From the NCBI RefSeq assembly GCF_905171775.1, contig NC_053494.1:156356456-156420455 (forward strand): a stretch of DNA of 64,000 nucleotides, given 5' to 3'. A program made the translations under genes and the position numbers. Below are positions 24,432 through 34,991 of this stretch, in pieces. Positions within the stretch are counted from its first letter, which is position 1. Every line of letters starts with the position of its first letter. Origin of the DNA: Rana temporaria. Lineage: Eukaryota; Chordata; Amphibia; Anura; Ranidae. The notes beneath the pieces were generated by a model that was not told where the DNA came from, did not search any database, and saw only the letters and a list, made by a program, of their open reading frames with translations.

Positions 24432-24957
24432 TTAAAGCGGGGGTTCACCCTTAGAGGGCACTTTTCCCCCTTAGATTCATGCTCGTTTTTACTAGGGGAA
24501 TCGGCTATTTATTTTAAAATATGTGCAGTACTTACCCGTTTACGAGATGCATCCTCTCCGTCGCTTCCGGGTATGGGCTTCGGGAATGGGCGTTCCTTCT
24601 TGATTGACAGTCTTCCGAGAGGCTTCCGACGGTCGCATCCATCGCGTCACGATTTTCCGAAAGAAGCCGAACGTCGGTGCGCAGGCGCAGTATAGAGCCG
24701 CACCGACGTTCGGCTTCTTTCGGCTACGAGTGACGCGACGGATGCGACCGTCGGAAGCCTCTCGGAAGGCTGTCACTCAAGAAGGAACGCCCGCTCCCGA
24801 AGACCCATACCCGGAAGCGACGGAAGAAGATGCAGCTCGAAAACGGGTAAGTACTGATCATATTTTAATACAAATAGCTGATTCCCCTAGACCGAACGAG
24901 CAGAAAGCTAAGGGGAGAAAATTTTTTTTTTTACAAATGGGTGAACTCCCGCTTTAA
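24432..24957. mobile_element. Fold-back MITE with TTAA ends
   Basis: The 526 bp element starts TTAAAGCGGGGGTTCACCC and ends in the near complement GGGTGAACTCCCGCTTTAA. Almost the whole element is one palindrome: the arms around 24590-24690 (gcttccgacggtcgcatcc, agccgaacgtcggtgcg) pair with 24700-24780. GTAAGT-like donors occur on both arms. It lies inside the Harbinger element. Ends related to it occur at 33167 and 38756. Confidence 0.85.
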
Positions 24958-25476
24958 GGAAGAGCTGGGCACACACACTTGCAGGACAACAATCTGAATG
25001 CCACCATGCCAGGGGCATCCATGCGCATAGCTAGACTAGTGACTTTAGTAACCGAGAGTACCCCCTCTTCTGAGGGAACAGCAGTCAGGAGACGCCTCAC
25101 AGAATGCATCTTTGCACAGTAAACACACACATTAATAATGTCACAATGAGAATGCATGAATGCACACCCACTGTGGTCCCTAGCACAGACACATCATATG
25201 CATATCTAATTGGATTAGATCCAAGTACCCCCCCAATGGTACTTGGGAGCAGTAACGCCCCGCCACGGCTCCAATTCTGTTACTGTGCATTCATACACCT
25301 TTCACATGGACCTGGGATTAAACTTCTCCCTGGTCCTGGGGATCCCTACTCCACCAAAACTGAGGGTGACACCCTTATTTAATCGGGAATGCCACCCCCA
25401 CATTCATACATCATTCACACACATAAATCAAATCATAAGTACAGTATAATAAAAAATAAATAATACAAATAAAAAA
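24958..25476 (-). other. Harbinger interior, not recognised
   Basis: The minus strand has short open stretches (24954-25157, 67 codons) that might be relics of a lost transposase or UTR. I could not match them to a family. Confidence 0.3.
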
Positions 25477-26818
25477 TCAAAAGTAACCCCGAAACTTAAT
25501 GTCGGCGGCGGGAGCTTCGCCTGGGCCTGCCACGGCCAACCAGGGGAGGCTCCTGAGGGGGGGGGGTGAAGCAGGGGTAGGAGGAGCCTCCCCTGGTGAC
25601 TGTCCTGTTGCTGGCCTGCCCTCCAATGCCACTGCTATCCTATTCAGAAACACAGTGAGGGCAGCCGTATTGGCCTGGCCAGCCCGGGTGTTGTCCTGGA
25701 CAGCCTGGGTGAGGGCACTCACCTCCTGGGCCACGCCTGTTGTGGCGATCTGCAGCTCGCAAATGCAGGTTATGACCGCCACGGAGTTTGTGGCCACATC
25801 AGTGAGTGACTCCTTCATTATGCCCAGGCTGTGCTCCATCTGGGTCAAAGTCTGCTTGATCTGACCCAGCTGGCAGGTCTGCCGGGCATTGTCCCTCTGC
25901 AGACTGGCCGGCAGACGCTCGGCCACCCCCCTGGTCTCATGGGTGGCCATCCTGGCTGGAGCTGAGGCTTGTGGCCTGGGAGGAGGGGGGAGAGAGACCC
26001 TTGTGGGGGGAGGCCTGTTGTGGGAGGGGCTACCCCTGATGGTGGCCTGACTGCTGCCAGCCACAGGGGTAACCGATTCCGTGGCCAAAAGGATTTCCCT
26101 TGCAATGTCCATATCCTCATCCTCCACCCCCTGATCCTCCTCCCCTCAACCTCCCCACGAGGGGAGGTGTGGCCACTCCCCTCCCCTGGGGACTCCTGCC
26201 CTTCTTGGGACTCCTCAGCAGCCTCTTGTCCTGGGGATGGTGCAGCAGCCTGGCCTGATGGCCCAGCAACCTCCTGGTCATCTGTGGAGGACACAAAACA
26301 ATCACAGGTTGGAGGATCCACACACTTGGCACATCTTCCCTTCCCCCACCCACACATGCTAATCACCAGATAGAAAAAGCCAAAACTTACCTGGCCTCAC
26401 AGGAACATCAGACTGATAGCCACGCAGGCCCACCACCTGCTGTGGGTGGAAACACCGGGCCACTGCCCATTCCTCCTCACTCAGCCTGATGGGGCAGGGT
26501 GGTCCTCCTCCAGTGCCCGTGGTATGGGCACTTATCCTGGCCATTTTCTCCCGGACCAGGCTCTTAAGATCGTTGATCTTCTTTTGTATCCCACTGGGGG
26601 GTCCTGGTCATTCCCCCCACCGCCCCCCCCCCCCCCCCGCCGCATTGATCTGATCCGTTAATTTCTGGATGATCTCCTTCCTCTGGGCCTGGGGAGGTGT
26701 TCCGGCTCTCAGGGCCATGCAAATAACGCCCATATTGGGCGATGCCCCGAGAAAGAATCTGCTTCTCTATGCTGGAAAAATTTAATTTTCTGCGCTTGGG
26801 TGCCATCACAGCCACCAC
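25477..26818 (-). pseudogene. Harbinger Myb-like DNA-binding protein, decayed
   Basis: Read on the minus strand from an ATG at 26818 or 26806, the protein begins MAPKRRKLNFSSIEKQIL. A small length change follows near 26.72 kb, and then comes a segment LRAGTPPQAQRKEIIQKLTD, typical of the Myb/SANT-like accessory protein of Harbinger elements. A C run near 26620-26637 causes another frame change. A frame with KINDLKSLVREKM reaches a GTAAGT donor near 26391. A matching acceptor lies at 26282, followed by an acidic Gln/Glu/Ser-rich exon, one more frame change near 26.13 kb and a 150-residue tail with a coiled-coil-like Leu/Met/Gln pattern, ending RGYF. In Harbingers this protein helps carry the transposase to DNA. 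At least three frame lesions make the copy dead. Confidence 0.7.
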
Positions 26819-26850
26819 TCAACACCAACAAAAAACAAACACAAAAAACA

Positions 26851-27451
26851 AACACAAATACTCGCACAACAAACAAACACAAATACTCGCACAACAAACA
26901 AACACAAATACTCGCACAACAAACAAACACAAATACTCGCACAACAAACAAACACAAATACTCGCACAACAAACAAACACAAATACTCGCACAACAAACA
27001 AACACAAATACTCGCACAACAAACAAACACAAATACTCGCACAACAAACAAACACAAATACTCGCACAACAAACAAACACAAATACTCGCACAACAAACA
27101 AACACAAATACTCGCACAACAAACAAACACAAATACTCGCACAACAAACAAACAAATACTCGCACAACAAACAAACACAAATACTCGCACAACAAACAAA
27201 CACAAATACTCGCACAACAAACAAACACAAATACTCGCACAACAAACAAACACAAATACTCGCACAACAAACAAACACAAATACTCGCACAACAAACAAA
27301 CACAAATACTCGCACAACAAACAAACACAAATACTCGCACAACAAACAAACACAAATACTCGCACAACAAACAAACACAAATACTCGCACAACAAACAAA
27401 CACAAATACTCGCACAACAAACAAACACAAATACTCGCACAACAAACAAAC
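26851..27451. repeat. 25-bp minisatellite, about 24 copies
   Basis: The unit is AAATACTCGCACAACAAACA plus five bases (AACAC). The copies are almost identical; one near 27140 is 2 bp shorter. Because 25 is not a multiple of three, the array is open in several frames on both strands and creates false open frames of up to 273 codons. It sits just upstream of the Myb-like gene start, inside the Harbinger element. Confidence 0.95.
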
Positions 27452-28077
27452 ACAAAAATCAAACCACACAAGCAGACAGCTACTACAAAGTCAAAAACAA
27501 ACACGGAAGAAAAAAAAACTGAAAATACACACCAGAAAAAAGACAGACAGAAAAAACACTTAGAAAAATAACACACCTAATATATCTACTACTCCTACAC
27601 AACTTTACTCTAACACTCAACTCACCAACACACACCAACAAACGACAGAGCAGAAGCAACTTGCTCTAGAAAAGGGGAACACAGGGATTTACTTTTGCAA
27701 GGGAAGTCTGTTTGTCTGGGGCTATTTATATACAGGGCAATCCTCAAACTAAGTACGCTTGGCCTTTTACCTATCTCACTGATTGCGCCGAGCCAAGTTC
27801 TGAGCATGCCCAGTGAGGTCCAGATTCGTGCGCGCATGCGCAGTACGACCGGCCCTTCATTTGCATGGGGTCATGGCTCATTACAATTGAGCACGCCCAC
27901 TTCCTTCCCACTTGCAATAACCCCGCCTTACGCCTCGGGATTTAAGTTACACTTGCGCAATTTTGTGCGCAAATGCGCTGTGGATACGGCACTTACGACA
28001 CAAAATTAGGGCGCCGTAACTTAAATGACATAAGTTTTGCCTAACTTAATTTGTGCCGCTGGTTGTGGATCTGGCCC
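27452..28077. other. Harbinger right flank, no gene
   Basis: A-rich sequence follows the minisatellite, then a CG-rich subterminal part (27780-28020) with 'gcgcatgcgcagta' and 'acttgcgcaattttgtgcgc', then the terminal repeat. No open frame is supportable. Confidence 0.5.
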
Positions 28078-28169
28078 TGAGTCACTAACTCAATCACTTT
28101 ATCGGACAAGTAATTTGTAACTGTAACTAATTACTTTTTTAAAGGAAGATGAGCAACACTGGTAGTAGG

Positions 28170-29039
28170 ATGGCATTTGACTGTAGCTTGACAGAGGTGT
28201 GGGGGGGCTATAGTAGGGGAGGGTTTAAAACCTTTAAGGTTTTTTTTTTGTCTCTGTCCTGTTGGGGAGATTTTCTTTACCTTCTTGTCCCAAAGACTTG
28301 ATGTCAAGGGAAGTCTCTTCTTAGACAATTGTCACAGATTTCCCCTTACTTCCAGTTCCTGTGAAAACAATATATTTTGGATTACTATATTTTACAGCAA
28401 CAGTGGTCTACACAACTTGGTGATACTTCCCAGCAGGGATACAGACCACAATTAAATCCTAGAGATACATATACGTGCAGGTACTACAAGGTTCCTGCTG
28501 TAATCTTAGAAATATTTTAGGCAAGGTCGAAAACTCTGCAACTTTCTTTTTTTTTTTTAATGAGCCCCACGAGCTGTTGGCCATAATGTGGTGTTCAATG
28601 CACAGCATACTCATAGTAGCACATTATGACAGACCTGTCAAGGGATTCCCTTAGGCAATTTGCTGTTGGTGCTCCCGCTGGCCACAGGTACTTCCATCTT
28701 CTTCCCGTCTTCCTTCTGGGCTTTGAAGAAGAATGTATGTCCGAGGAGACCAATAGGCTCTCTTATGTTATAAAAATCCTACCTATAAGCTTTTTTTATT
28801 ATTATTATTATTCCACTTTACTGGTAAAACACATGGGCTGTATAATGCATATCTTAAACTTTCTGTAATTTTCATAACTGCCTGAAAAAAGCAAGGCTTA
28901 AATTTACAACCACCTTGCATCATTATCTTCATAACTACAACTTTGTTCATATTAGTTTTAGTGGTTATTTTTGGTCGGCTTAAAGTGTTTTTTTCTGGAG
29001 TTACATAATTGATCACACTTTTTCTACCTCATTTTTCAG
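28170..29039 (+). other. End of CWC22 intron 3
   Basis: No repeat boundary is clear, apart from an ATT run at 28797-28812. The intron ends in a pyrimidine tract and acceptor (acctcatttttcag) at 29039. Confidence 0.6.
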
Positions 29040-29141
29040 GACTCTTCAACCATTCTTCAGCGGATTGCTGCCTATGGACAACCCAAAAAACACTCGCTTT
29101 GCTATTAACTTTTTCACTTCCATAGGTCTTGGAGGATTGAC
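29040..29141 (+). CDS. CWC22: CWC22 exon D
   Basis: The 102-nt exon begins with the single base G that completes the split Met codon. It then reads TLQPFFSGLLPMDNPKNTRF through FTSIGLGGL and ends with AC of a split Thr. This is the highly conserved segment after MA3. The donor is gtaaga. Frame and residues fit exons C and E without adjustment. Confidence 0.96.
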
Positions 29142-29232
29142 GTAAGATTCATTTCAATAAGCCCTTTATAATTGCACATTTTTTACACTGTATTCTTTTA
29201 TACTAAGTAGGCCATTGCTTTTTTCAAAACAG
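29142..29232 (+). other. CWC22 intron 4, 91 bp
   Basis: A very short intron from gtaaga to aaaacag, in contrast to the 8.9 kb and 14 kb introns on either side. No repeats. Confidence 0.93.
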
Positions 29233-29405
29233 GGATGAACTGCGTGAACATTTGAAAAATGCACCAAAAATGATAATGACCAAAAAGCAAAATGTTGAAT
29301 CATCTGATTCTTCATCGTCGTCAGAATCATCTTCATCTTCAGACTCATCGTCTGAATCCAGCTCATCCAGTGACAGTGATTCCTCCAGCTCCAGCAGTGG
29401 CCCGG
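29233..29405 (+). CDS. CWC22: CWC22 exon E (acidic serine tract)
   Basis: The 173-nt exon starts with the G of the split Thr, then DELREHLKNAPKMIM. It passes into a run of about 40 residues that are nearly all Ser with Asp and Glu, the low-complexity region seen after the folded domain in vertebrate CWC22. The donor is gtactt at 29406, weaker than the other donors here. The phase (one base, G) fits the next exon, which begins AT to make Asp. Without splicing, the frame stops 9 bases later at TAG 29414-29416. Confidence 0.92.
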
Positions 29406-29436
29406 GTACTTATTAGCATATTCTTCTTTTATGTTA

Positions 29437-29442
29437 AATAAA
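29437..29442 (+). promoter_or_regulatory. AATAAA just inside CWC22 intron 5
   Basis: A canonical poly(A) hexamer lies 21 bases after the read-through TAG. It could end a short transcript that retains the start of the intron. Use of the site is speculation; the T/GT-rich sequence after it is modest. Confidence 0.3.
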
Positions 29443-29813
29443 ATTTGATTGTCCATACCCAATACATTCCTGGTTTCCTAAGTTATAGACATGAAATGGA
29501 GATTTTTTAATGTTTTGTTATCGTCAACACAGATAATTCTTTAGGTAAAGGTCACATTCGCTGCTTTATAAATATGCCTCTTTAAGGTAGGAAGGGTAAA
29601 AAGGAGTTAGTATATGCTATCCCTTTTGTCCTATGTAGACTACAGAGTGCACGTACATGCGTACATGAAGCCCACTAAAGTTTGCTTAGTTCTCCTGAAA
29701 TTTCAGTTATAAATTAAAGGAAAAGTCTAGACCTTGCTGCTTTACTGAGGTTTTTTGAATCAATCGGTTAAAGTGGAATTCAGCCTAAAACCTATAAATC
29801 TTTTTGCATCTAC
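29443..29813 (+). other. CWC22 intron 5, start
   Basis: No gene. A TTAAAGTGGAATTCAGCC phrase at about 29768 looks like the left end of a TTAA-type MITE that later insertions have broken. Confidence 0.4.
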
Positions 29814-30342
29814 TAATGCCGCGTACACACGATCATTTTTCGGCATGAAAAAACTTTGTTTTAAAAAATGTCATTTAAAATGATCGTGTGCGGGCTTCAC
29901 TTAATTTTTCGAGTTCTGAAAAACAACAAAAAAAAAATTCGAACATGCTACATTTTTTAACAACGTTTTAAACAATGTCGTTTTTCGGGTTGTAAAAAAT
30001 GATCGTGTGTGGGCTAAAACGACGTTAAAAACCCTTGCATGCTCAGAAGCAAGTTATGAGATGGGAGCGCTTGTTCTGGTAAAACTACCATTCGTAATGG
30101 AGTAAGCACATTCATCACGCTGTAACAGACAGAAAAGCGCAAATCGTCTTTTATTAACACGAAATGAGCTAAATCAGCCCCAAGGGTGGCGTCATCCGCA
30201 TGGAACTTCCCCTTTATAGTGCCATCGTACGTGTTGTACGTCACCGCGCTTTGCTAGAGCATTTTTTTTAAAACGATGGTGTGTGGGCAACGTCGTTTTA
30301 ATGAAGAAGTTGGAAAAACTTTTTTTTTTTTCTAAATGCCAA
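29814..30342. repeat. ACACGATC-family palindromic repeat
   Basis: It starts 'taatgccgcgtacacacgat', the same terminus as the complete element at 61458. Inner copies of 'gatcgtgtg.gggc' occur on the right side of each sub-palindrome (29881, 30001, 30275). The right terminus is not exact. Confidence 0.6.
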
Positions 30343-30389
30343 AAAACTTCAGTTTGCCTATCTAACCCTATAAAGTAAAAATTGCTATA

Positions 30390-30977
30390 CGAGGTGTGTC
30401 TAATAAATAACGAGACTGATTAAAAAACTCACCTTTTATTTATATGTGTTACAAATTTAATGCTTGTCCCCTTCAATATAGTCTCCATTTGCACTAATCC
30501 ATTGCTGTAGTCTTGTTTTTCACTGGTCGAAGGCATGGCGAAAATCACTTTATTGGCTGTTTTTACACATCCGCCGTTTTCCTCTTTACAGCATCAACCG
30601 ACTCAAAACTTGTTAATTTTGGGAATTCATTCTCACGTCCCTCTCTGAATCCTTTTGTGTCACTCAAACACATGCGCACGAGACAGGCCGTCATTCCCAA
30701 AAGCTGTAGTAAGCATTTGAAAACATTTTGTTGGTGTTTTGTGCAATTTTACTACAAATTTCAAATTGACAACTTCAACTTTTAAACATATTTTCGGCAC
30801 GCTACAGAAAATGCAACCATACTAAATGGCGACTCACAATAACCTGATCGTCATAGTGTTGCTGCTTTTCATGCAGGTTCAAACCTGTTCAGGGTCACCA
30901 CGCATTCAGTTATAACCACTTCTGACTGCATTGTTTACTAGGTGGGATCACAGTCTTGTTATTTAATACACACCTCG
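30390..30977 (-). mobile_element. Internally deleted mariner element
   Basis: The ends are inverted copies (CGAGGTGTGTCTAATAAATA and the complement of TTATTTAATACACACCTCG) with TA on each side, total 588 bp. On the minus strand a piece reads KTPTKCFQMLTTAFGNDGLS, the N-terminal region of a mariner transposase. Stops and frame changes follow, and the remaining sequence is too short for the catalytic domain. It is therefore a deletion derivative of an autonomous mariner, dead by itself. Confidence 0.85.
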
Positions 30978-32078
30978 TACATACCTTTTCTTCAGCAGTG
31001 GAAGTTGTGTTCAGAAGACAACTGGCAACGGCTGGGAAGTGTCATTGCCCATAGAGTTACTATGGGACTTCCATTGTCGGCTGTCTCTTCTAAACCATCC
31101 TACACACAAATATCAAAAAACAAAAAAAAGTATGACACACAAACCCTATTAAGTAAACTTCTCCAAAATGTTTATTAGCAAAAACCGCATAAAAATACCA
31201 GCATCATGGTTAAAAATCCTATCTAACCCTCCACCCATGTACCCACTCCCCCCTATCCCAGCAAAACCACAGCCTACCTAACGTACTAAATCCCCACCCA
31301 ACCATCTACCCTACCTAAGGCACATGCATCACCCAAGTGGGAGCTGGTGGATACCCTCCCAAATGGCCCCCCCCCCCCTACCTGTAATACACCTGCACTA
31401 CAATATTACCCACAACCTAAAGTGATGTTGCTGAACAAATATTGGTAAAACAGTGTCGGGTACCAATAAATTGCGACATATGTATATGGGCAGCGAGGGG
31501 GGATATTCCATTGTATGGTGAGTATGCTGCTGCTGAGCTGCAAATGCTGTCACAGTTGTGAAACTGAGGTAAGGATTGCAGAGACAATCCATACATCCCA
31601 TCTAGATACTGAGAGTAGAAGACTCACCACAGGCATATGAGGTCCGGCCTGCAGTGTAGGGATGATGCCATGGAGTTGAGTAACCTGTCCCAAATTACAA
31701 CTACAGCCGATATGACATATGAATATACATCTGGGGTCTATATGATATAGGTTACTCCCGATCCTGCAGCAGACTAGTCCTATTATCCAGCAGCCGTCAT
31801 AATATCAGTCTCGGCTAAATCCTTGAGCAATACATGCTCTGGTGACTAAATCCCTGCTGCGATGCTGTTGTTTCAGTCAGTGATTACGATAAATCCAGGC
31901 AGTTCAAATAGCCCTCATTCTGTACTAATGCACAATATGGTGCTGACTGGTTCATGGACTTGGTTAAAAGCAGGTAAAACTGTATTAAATAAATCAAGCA
32001 TTGTGTTTTTCCTACACACAAGTCTGCCGCTGACGGCTCAGTTTGGGACCAGACTAGACTGGCTTCAGAAAAGGTATA
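30978..32078 (+). other. CWC22 intron 5 sequence, no gene
   Basis: A short palindromic part (31040-31095, 'gacaactggcaacggctggg' / 'attgtcggctgtctcttct') looks like the end of the broken TTAA MITE that began near 29768. A C run lies at 31369-31378. Nothing else is recognised. Confidence 0.35.
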
Positions 32079-32108
32079 TGTGTGTGTGTGTGTGTGTGTA
32101 TATGTATA

Positions 32109-32170
<62 letters not shown>
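32079..32170. repeat. (TG)n then (TA)n microsatellite
   Basis: About 10 TG units, a mixed part, then about 25 TA units, directly before the next repeat element. Confidence 0.95.
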
Positions 32171-32176
<6 letters not shown>

Positions 32177-32177
32177 T

Positions 32178-32909
32178 CAGGGGCGTAACTAGAAATCACA
32201 GGGCCCCATAGCAAAATGTTGTATGGGGCCCCCCAGCCGCCCTAGTGTCAATGCAGCGTGACCTGTGCCCCATGCAGCGTGACCTGTGCCCCATGCAGCG
32301 TGACCTGTGCCCCATGCAGCGTGACCTGTGCCCCATGCAGCGTGACCTTTGCCCCATGCAGCATTGCCTGTGCCCAATACAGCCTGGCCTGCCTGTGCCC
32401 CATACAGCGTTGCCTGTGCCCAATACAGCATGAACTGCCTGTGCCCCATACAGCATTGCCTGTGCCCAATACAGCCTCACCTGTGCAGAGGAAGAAGCAA
32501 GCCGGCCGGATCAGCAGAGAGCGGGATTGCCGGCTGTAATAGCTTTCATTTGAATTTCCAGTCTTCCCGGGGCTCATCGTCACATAGCCCCACCTCTTAG
32601 CCCAACGCCTTTGATGATGTCACATGTCCCACACTGGACCGGCGTTCTGTCGATCAAAGGTGCCGGGCCAAGAGGTGGAGCTATGTGACATGAGCCCCGG
32701 GAACACTGGAAGTTCAAATGAAAGCTATTACAGCGGGCAATTCCACTCTCTGCTGATACGAACAGCTCGCCTCTTCCTCTCCTCTCTCTTCCCCTGGCTG
32801 GGAGACCATGCCGGCGATGCTCTTATCCTCACCGGGCCCCCCTGATCCTCACTCGGCTGCGGGCCCCATAGCGCCCGCGTGGGTCGCTATGGCGGTAGTT
32901 CCGCCACTG
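32178..32909. mobile_element. CAGGGGCGTAACTA element with minisatellite
   Basis: The left end CAGGGGCGTAACTAGAAAT is matched inversely at the right by 'ggtagttccgccactg'. The CA...TG ends and AT-rich flanks fit an hAT-type non-autonomous element, but the 8-bp flanks (aatattat and ataatata) do not match cleanly. It contains the 21-bp tandem repeat at 32251-32480 and two long inverted segments (32530-32600 and 32680-32740, 'gctttcatttgaa.ttcca'). Confidence 0.65.
32251..32480. repeat. 21-bp minisatellite
   Basis: The unit is GCAGCGTGACCTGTGCCCCA plus T. About five copies are near perfect (32253-32360), then diverged copies with 'acagcattgcctgtgccc' continue to 32480. Because the period is a multiple of three, the open frames found here are repetitive and not genes. 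Confidence 0.92.
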
Positions 32910-33166
32910 ATAATATAAATATATATCTCTATATACACACATTTTTGCTTTACAGGGTTAGGTTAGTCTTGGAATGTGGCTGCAAGTAGATGTAGAGATT
33001 TTTATTTAGGCTAAGCTTCAACTTTAATTATTAGACAAGGGAACCAGTCTATGTTTTAAAATGTGCTTTACAGTCGGTTTGCCCATCCACACACGCACTG
33101 TGCAGTGTACATATGACAAAAGAGATGGTATATCATTTTTTCCCCCCCCTTCCTACCTCATGGATA

Positions 33167-33636
33167 TTAAAGCGGAGCTCCACCCTATAGTTGAACTTCC
33201 GCTCATCGGAACCCCCCCCCCTCCTCCGGTGTCACATTTGACACCTTTCAGGGGGAGGGGGCTGCAGATACCTGTCAAAGACAGGTATTTGCACCCACTT
33301 CTGGGAGTCCACTCTGCGGGGAGTACGTCACTTCATGCCCCCGTCCGCTGTCTTCTGGGAAACACTCAGCTCCCAGAACACACGGGGACCAGTGCGGACG
33401 GCGCTGCGCGACTCGCGCATGCGCCTCAGGGAATCGGGCAGTGAAGCTGGAGCGCTCCACTTCCTGATTCCCTCACCGAGGATGGCGGTGGGGGCAGCAG
33501 AGTGACGAGCATTCGCTCGTCCTCTGCTGCCGATGTTGCTGGACTCCAGGACAGGTAAGTGCCCTAATATTAAACGTCGGCAGTATTTGTAGCTGCTGGC
33601 TTTTAATATTTATTTTTTCGGCAGAGATCCGCTTTA
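33167..33636. mobile_element. T2-like MITE with TTAAAGCGGA ends
   Basis: It starts TTAAAGCGGAGCTCCACCC and ends 'cagagatccgctttag', so the right TTAA has one change. The interior has 'gacaggtaagtgcc', a good splice donor, and 'tgcgcatgcgc'-like CpG-rich sequence. It has the same terminus class as 24432-24957 and 38756. Confidence 0.7.
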
Positions 33637-34991
33637 GGGGGCATATGTGTAAAGCAGTGAATGTGACTTTCACCAAATATTAGCTGGTGGTAGATCAATT
33701 ACTCTCATGTAAAACACATGAATCTGGAAGATTTACCTGCAGTAAATGTTTGAATAGTCAGATTTATTGTTCTGCCCCCTAGCGACCTTGTCTGTGCTAG
33801 GGAATGCTGGTATTGCAGATCACATGAAATGTTTAAGATGGACCATTGTCTTGACTTGGCTGCTGAAGCTAATCTAATCTGAATACTTTGACATTTAGCC
33901 ATTCCCTGAATAAAAACTGTGGGCGAAGCACGTTTTTTTTTATGGGGAAAAGTGTAAAATGTAAGTGTTTTTAATTTTAGTGTGCACATTACCAGCTGTT
34001 CTGTTATCTGTGTTTAGTAATTTTATGCGATCGACTAGGGATTGTATTTCTCTTGTCTCTGTCCTGGGTACCATTGTCACCTTGACAAAATCCAGAAACT
34101 GATGGGAAGCTAAGTATTTTAAAGTTGGCACTAGAGTGAAGGGAAATCTAATGAGGATACCGGTGTCATAGGGGGATTTCCCCTCGCCACTTCCTGTTGT
34201 GTCTTTGGGGAAGGGTGTGAAGGGAAATTTCCCCAAAAGGGACACAAAAAACTGACATGACGTTTTTAACCTTTCTGCTATTTTTATATAAAACAAACGG
34301 AAAAGCTTTACCTGTGGATTCATGTTTACTCATTTAGCTTGTTCTTATAAAAAGTGTAGACTACATAACATTTTCATAAAATACATGTGTTTTGAAGCTG
34401 ATGAGTGTTCCATGTGCAACTTTAGAAGAAGCGGAGAGCTATATTTATGTGGCTTCTGAATTCTGCTGGTTGGGAATCAATTTCATTTCACTTTAACTTG
34501 TGTGATATGTACGTATGACATCAATCTCTCTTATATCCGTTTTTGGTTTCAAGCCAAAGGTAAATTGAAGGAATGTGACTTGCAGCCCTATTTTAAATGT
34601 TCTTTGGTTCCCTGATTACTCCCCCTTTTAAGCTCCATTTGGTGTTGGGTGTTATTCATCACTTCTTTGTTAAAGTGGCTTTAAAAAAGTTTTAAAAGTC
34701 TATTTTTATAATGCTTTTATACTTTCTCGGCATTGCTAATATTTTAAAATGCATTTAGATCCAAGCTTCTCTGTAATATACAAGACAATAACAAGAGCAA
34801 TTTTCCCTAAGTAGCATTGTTTATGTCTGCCGCTCTGACTTATCTGTTGGGTCCACGCAGTGATAACTTTCCCTGGAGTTCAGTTTCATCTCATTATTCA
34901 CAACAAAATAATTAGTTGCTCAACTAATGTTCCTGTAGGAAATGTACACATTTAAAATATATCGGGAATTAAAAAAAAGTTTGTGTTCTAT
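33637..34991 (+). other. CWC22 intron 5 sequence, no gene
   Basis: Segment 34031-34250 is related to 5200-5410 and 49390-49560 (phrases 'accattgtcacc', 'ggggaaatttcccc'). Nothing else is recognised. Confidence 0.35.

Larger units (their letters stand above)
24070..28077 (-). mobile_element. Harbinger-type element, 4.0 kb
   Basis: The ends are GGGCCAGATTCACAA (24070) and the complement of TTGTGGATCTGGCCC (28077), flanked by a 3-bp TGA duplication (24067-24069, 28078-28080). Three-base duplications and ends of this kind are characteristic of PIF/Harbinger elements in frogs. It carries a decayed Myb-like accessory gene on the minus strand and a 25-bp minisatellite. I could not find a DDE nuclease gene, so this copy seems unable to move on its own. 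Confidence 0.82.
23244..28161. mobile_element. hAT element with perfect 8-bp duplications
   Basis: The left end CAGTGTTGTAAGTAAC (23244) is matched by the right end ...CAACACTG (28161). Both sides carry the same 8 bases GTAGTAGG (23236-23243 and 28162-28169), the target-duplication length of hAT elements. Its own sequence is about 0.9 kb (23244-24069 and 28078-28161), GC-rich at the left and with repeated 'gtaact' phrases. The rest is a Harbinger element inserted into it. No hAT transposase is present, so it was non-autonomous. Confidence 0.88.

Noticed and set aside
26709..27576. Open frames of 216-273 codons on both strands
   Set aside because: They are reading frames of the 25-bp minisatellite; every frame gives the same 25-residue cycle.
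32189..32583. Repetitive open frames of 62-111 codons
   Set aside because: Products of a 21-bp minisatellite whose period is a multiple of three.
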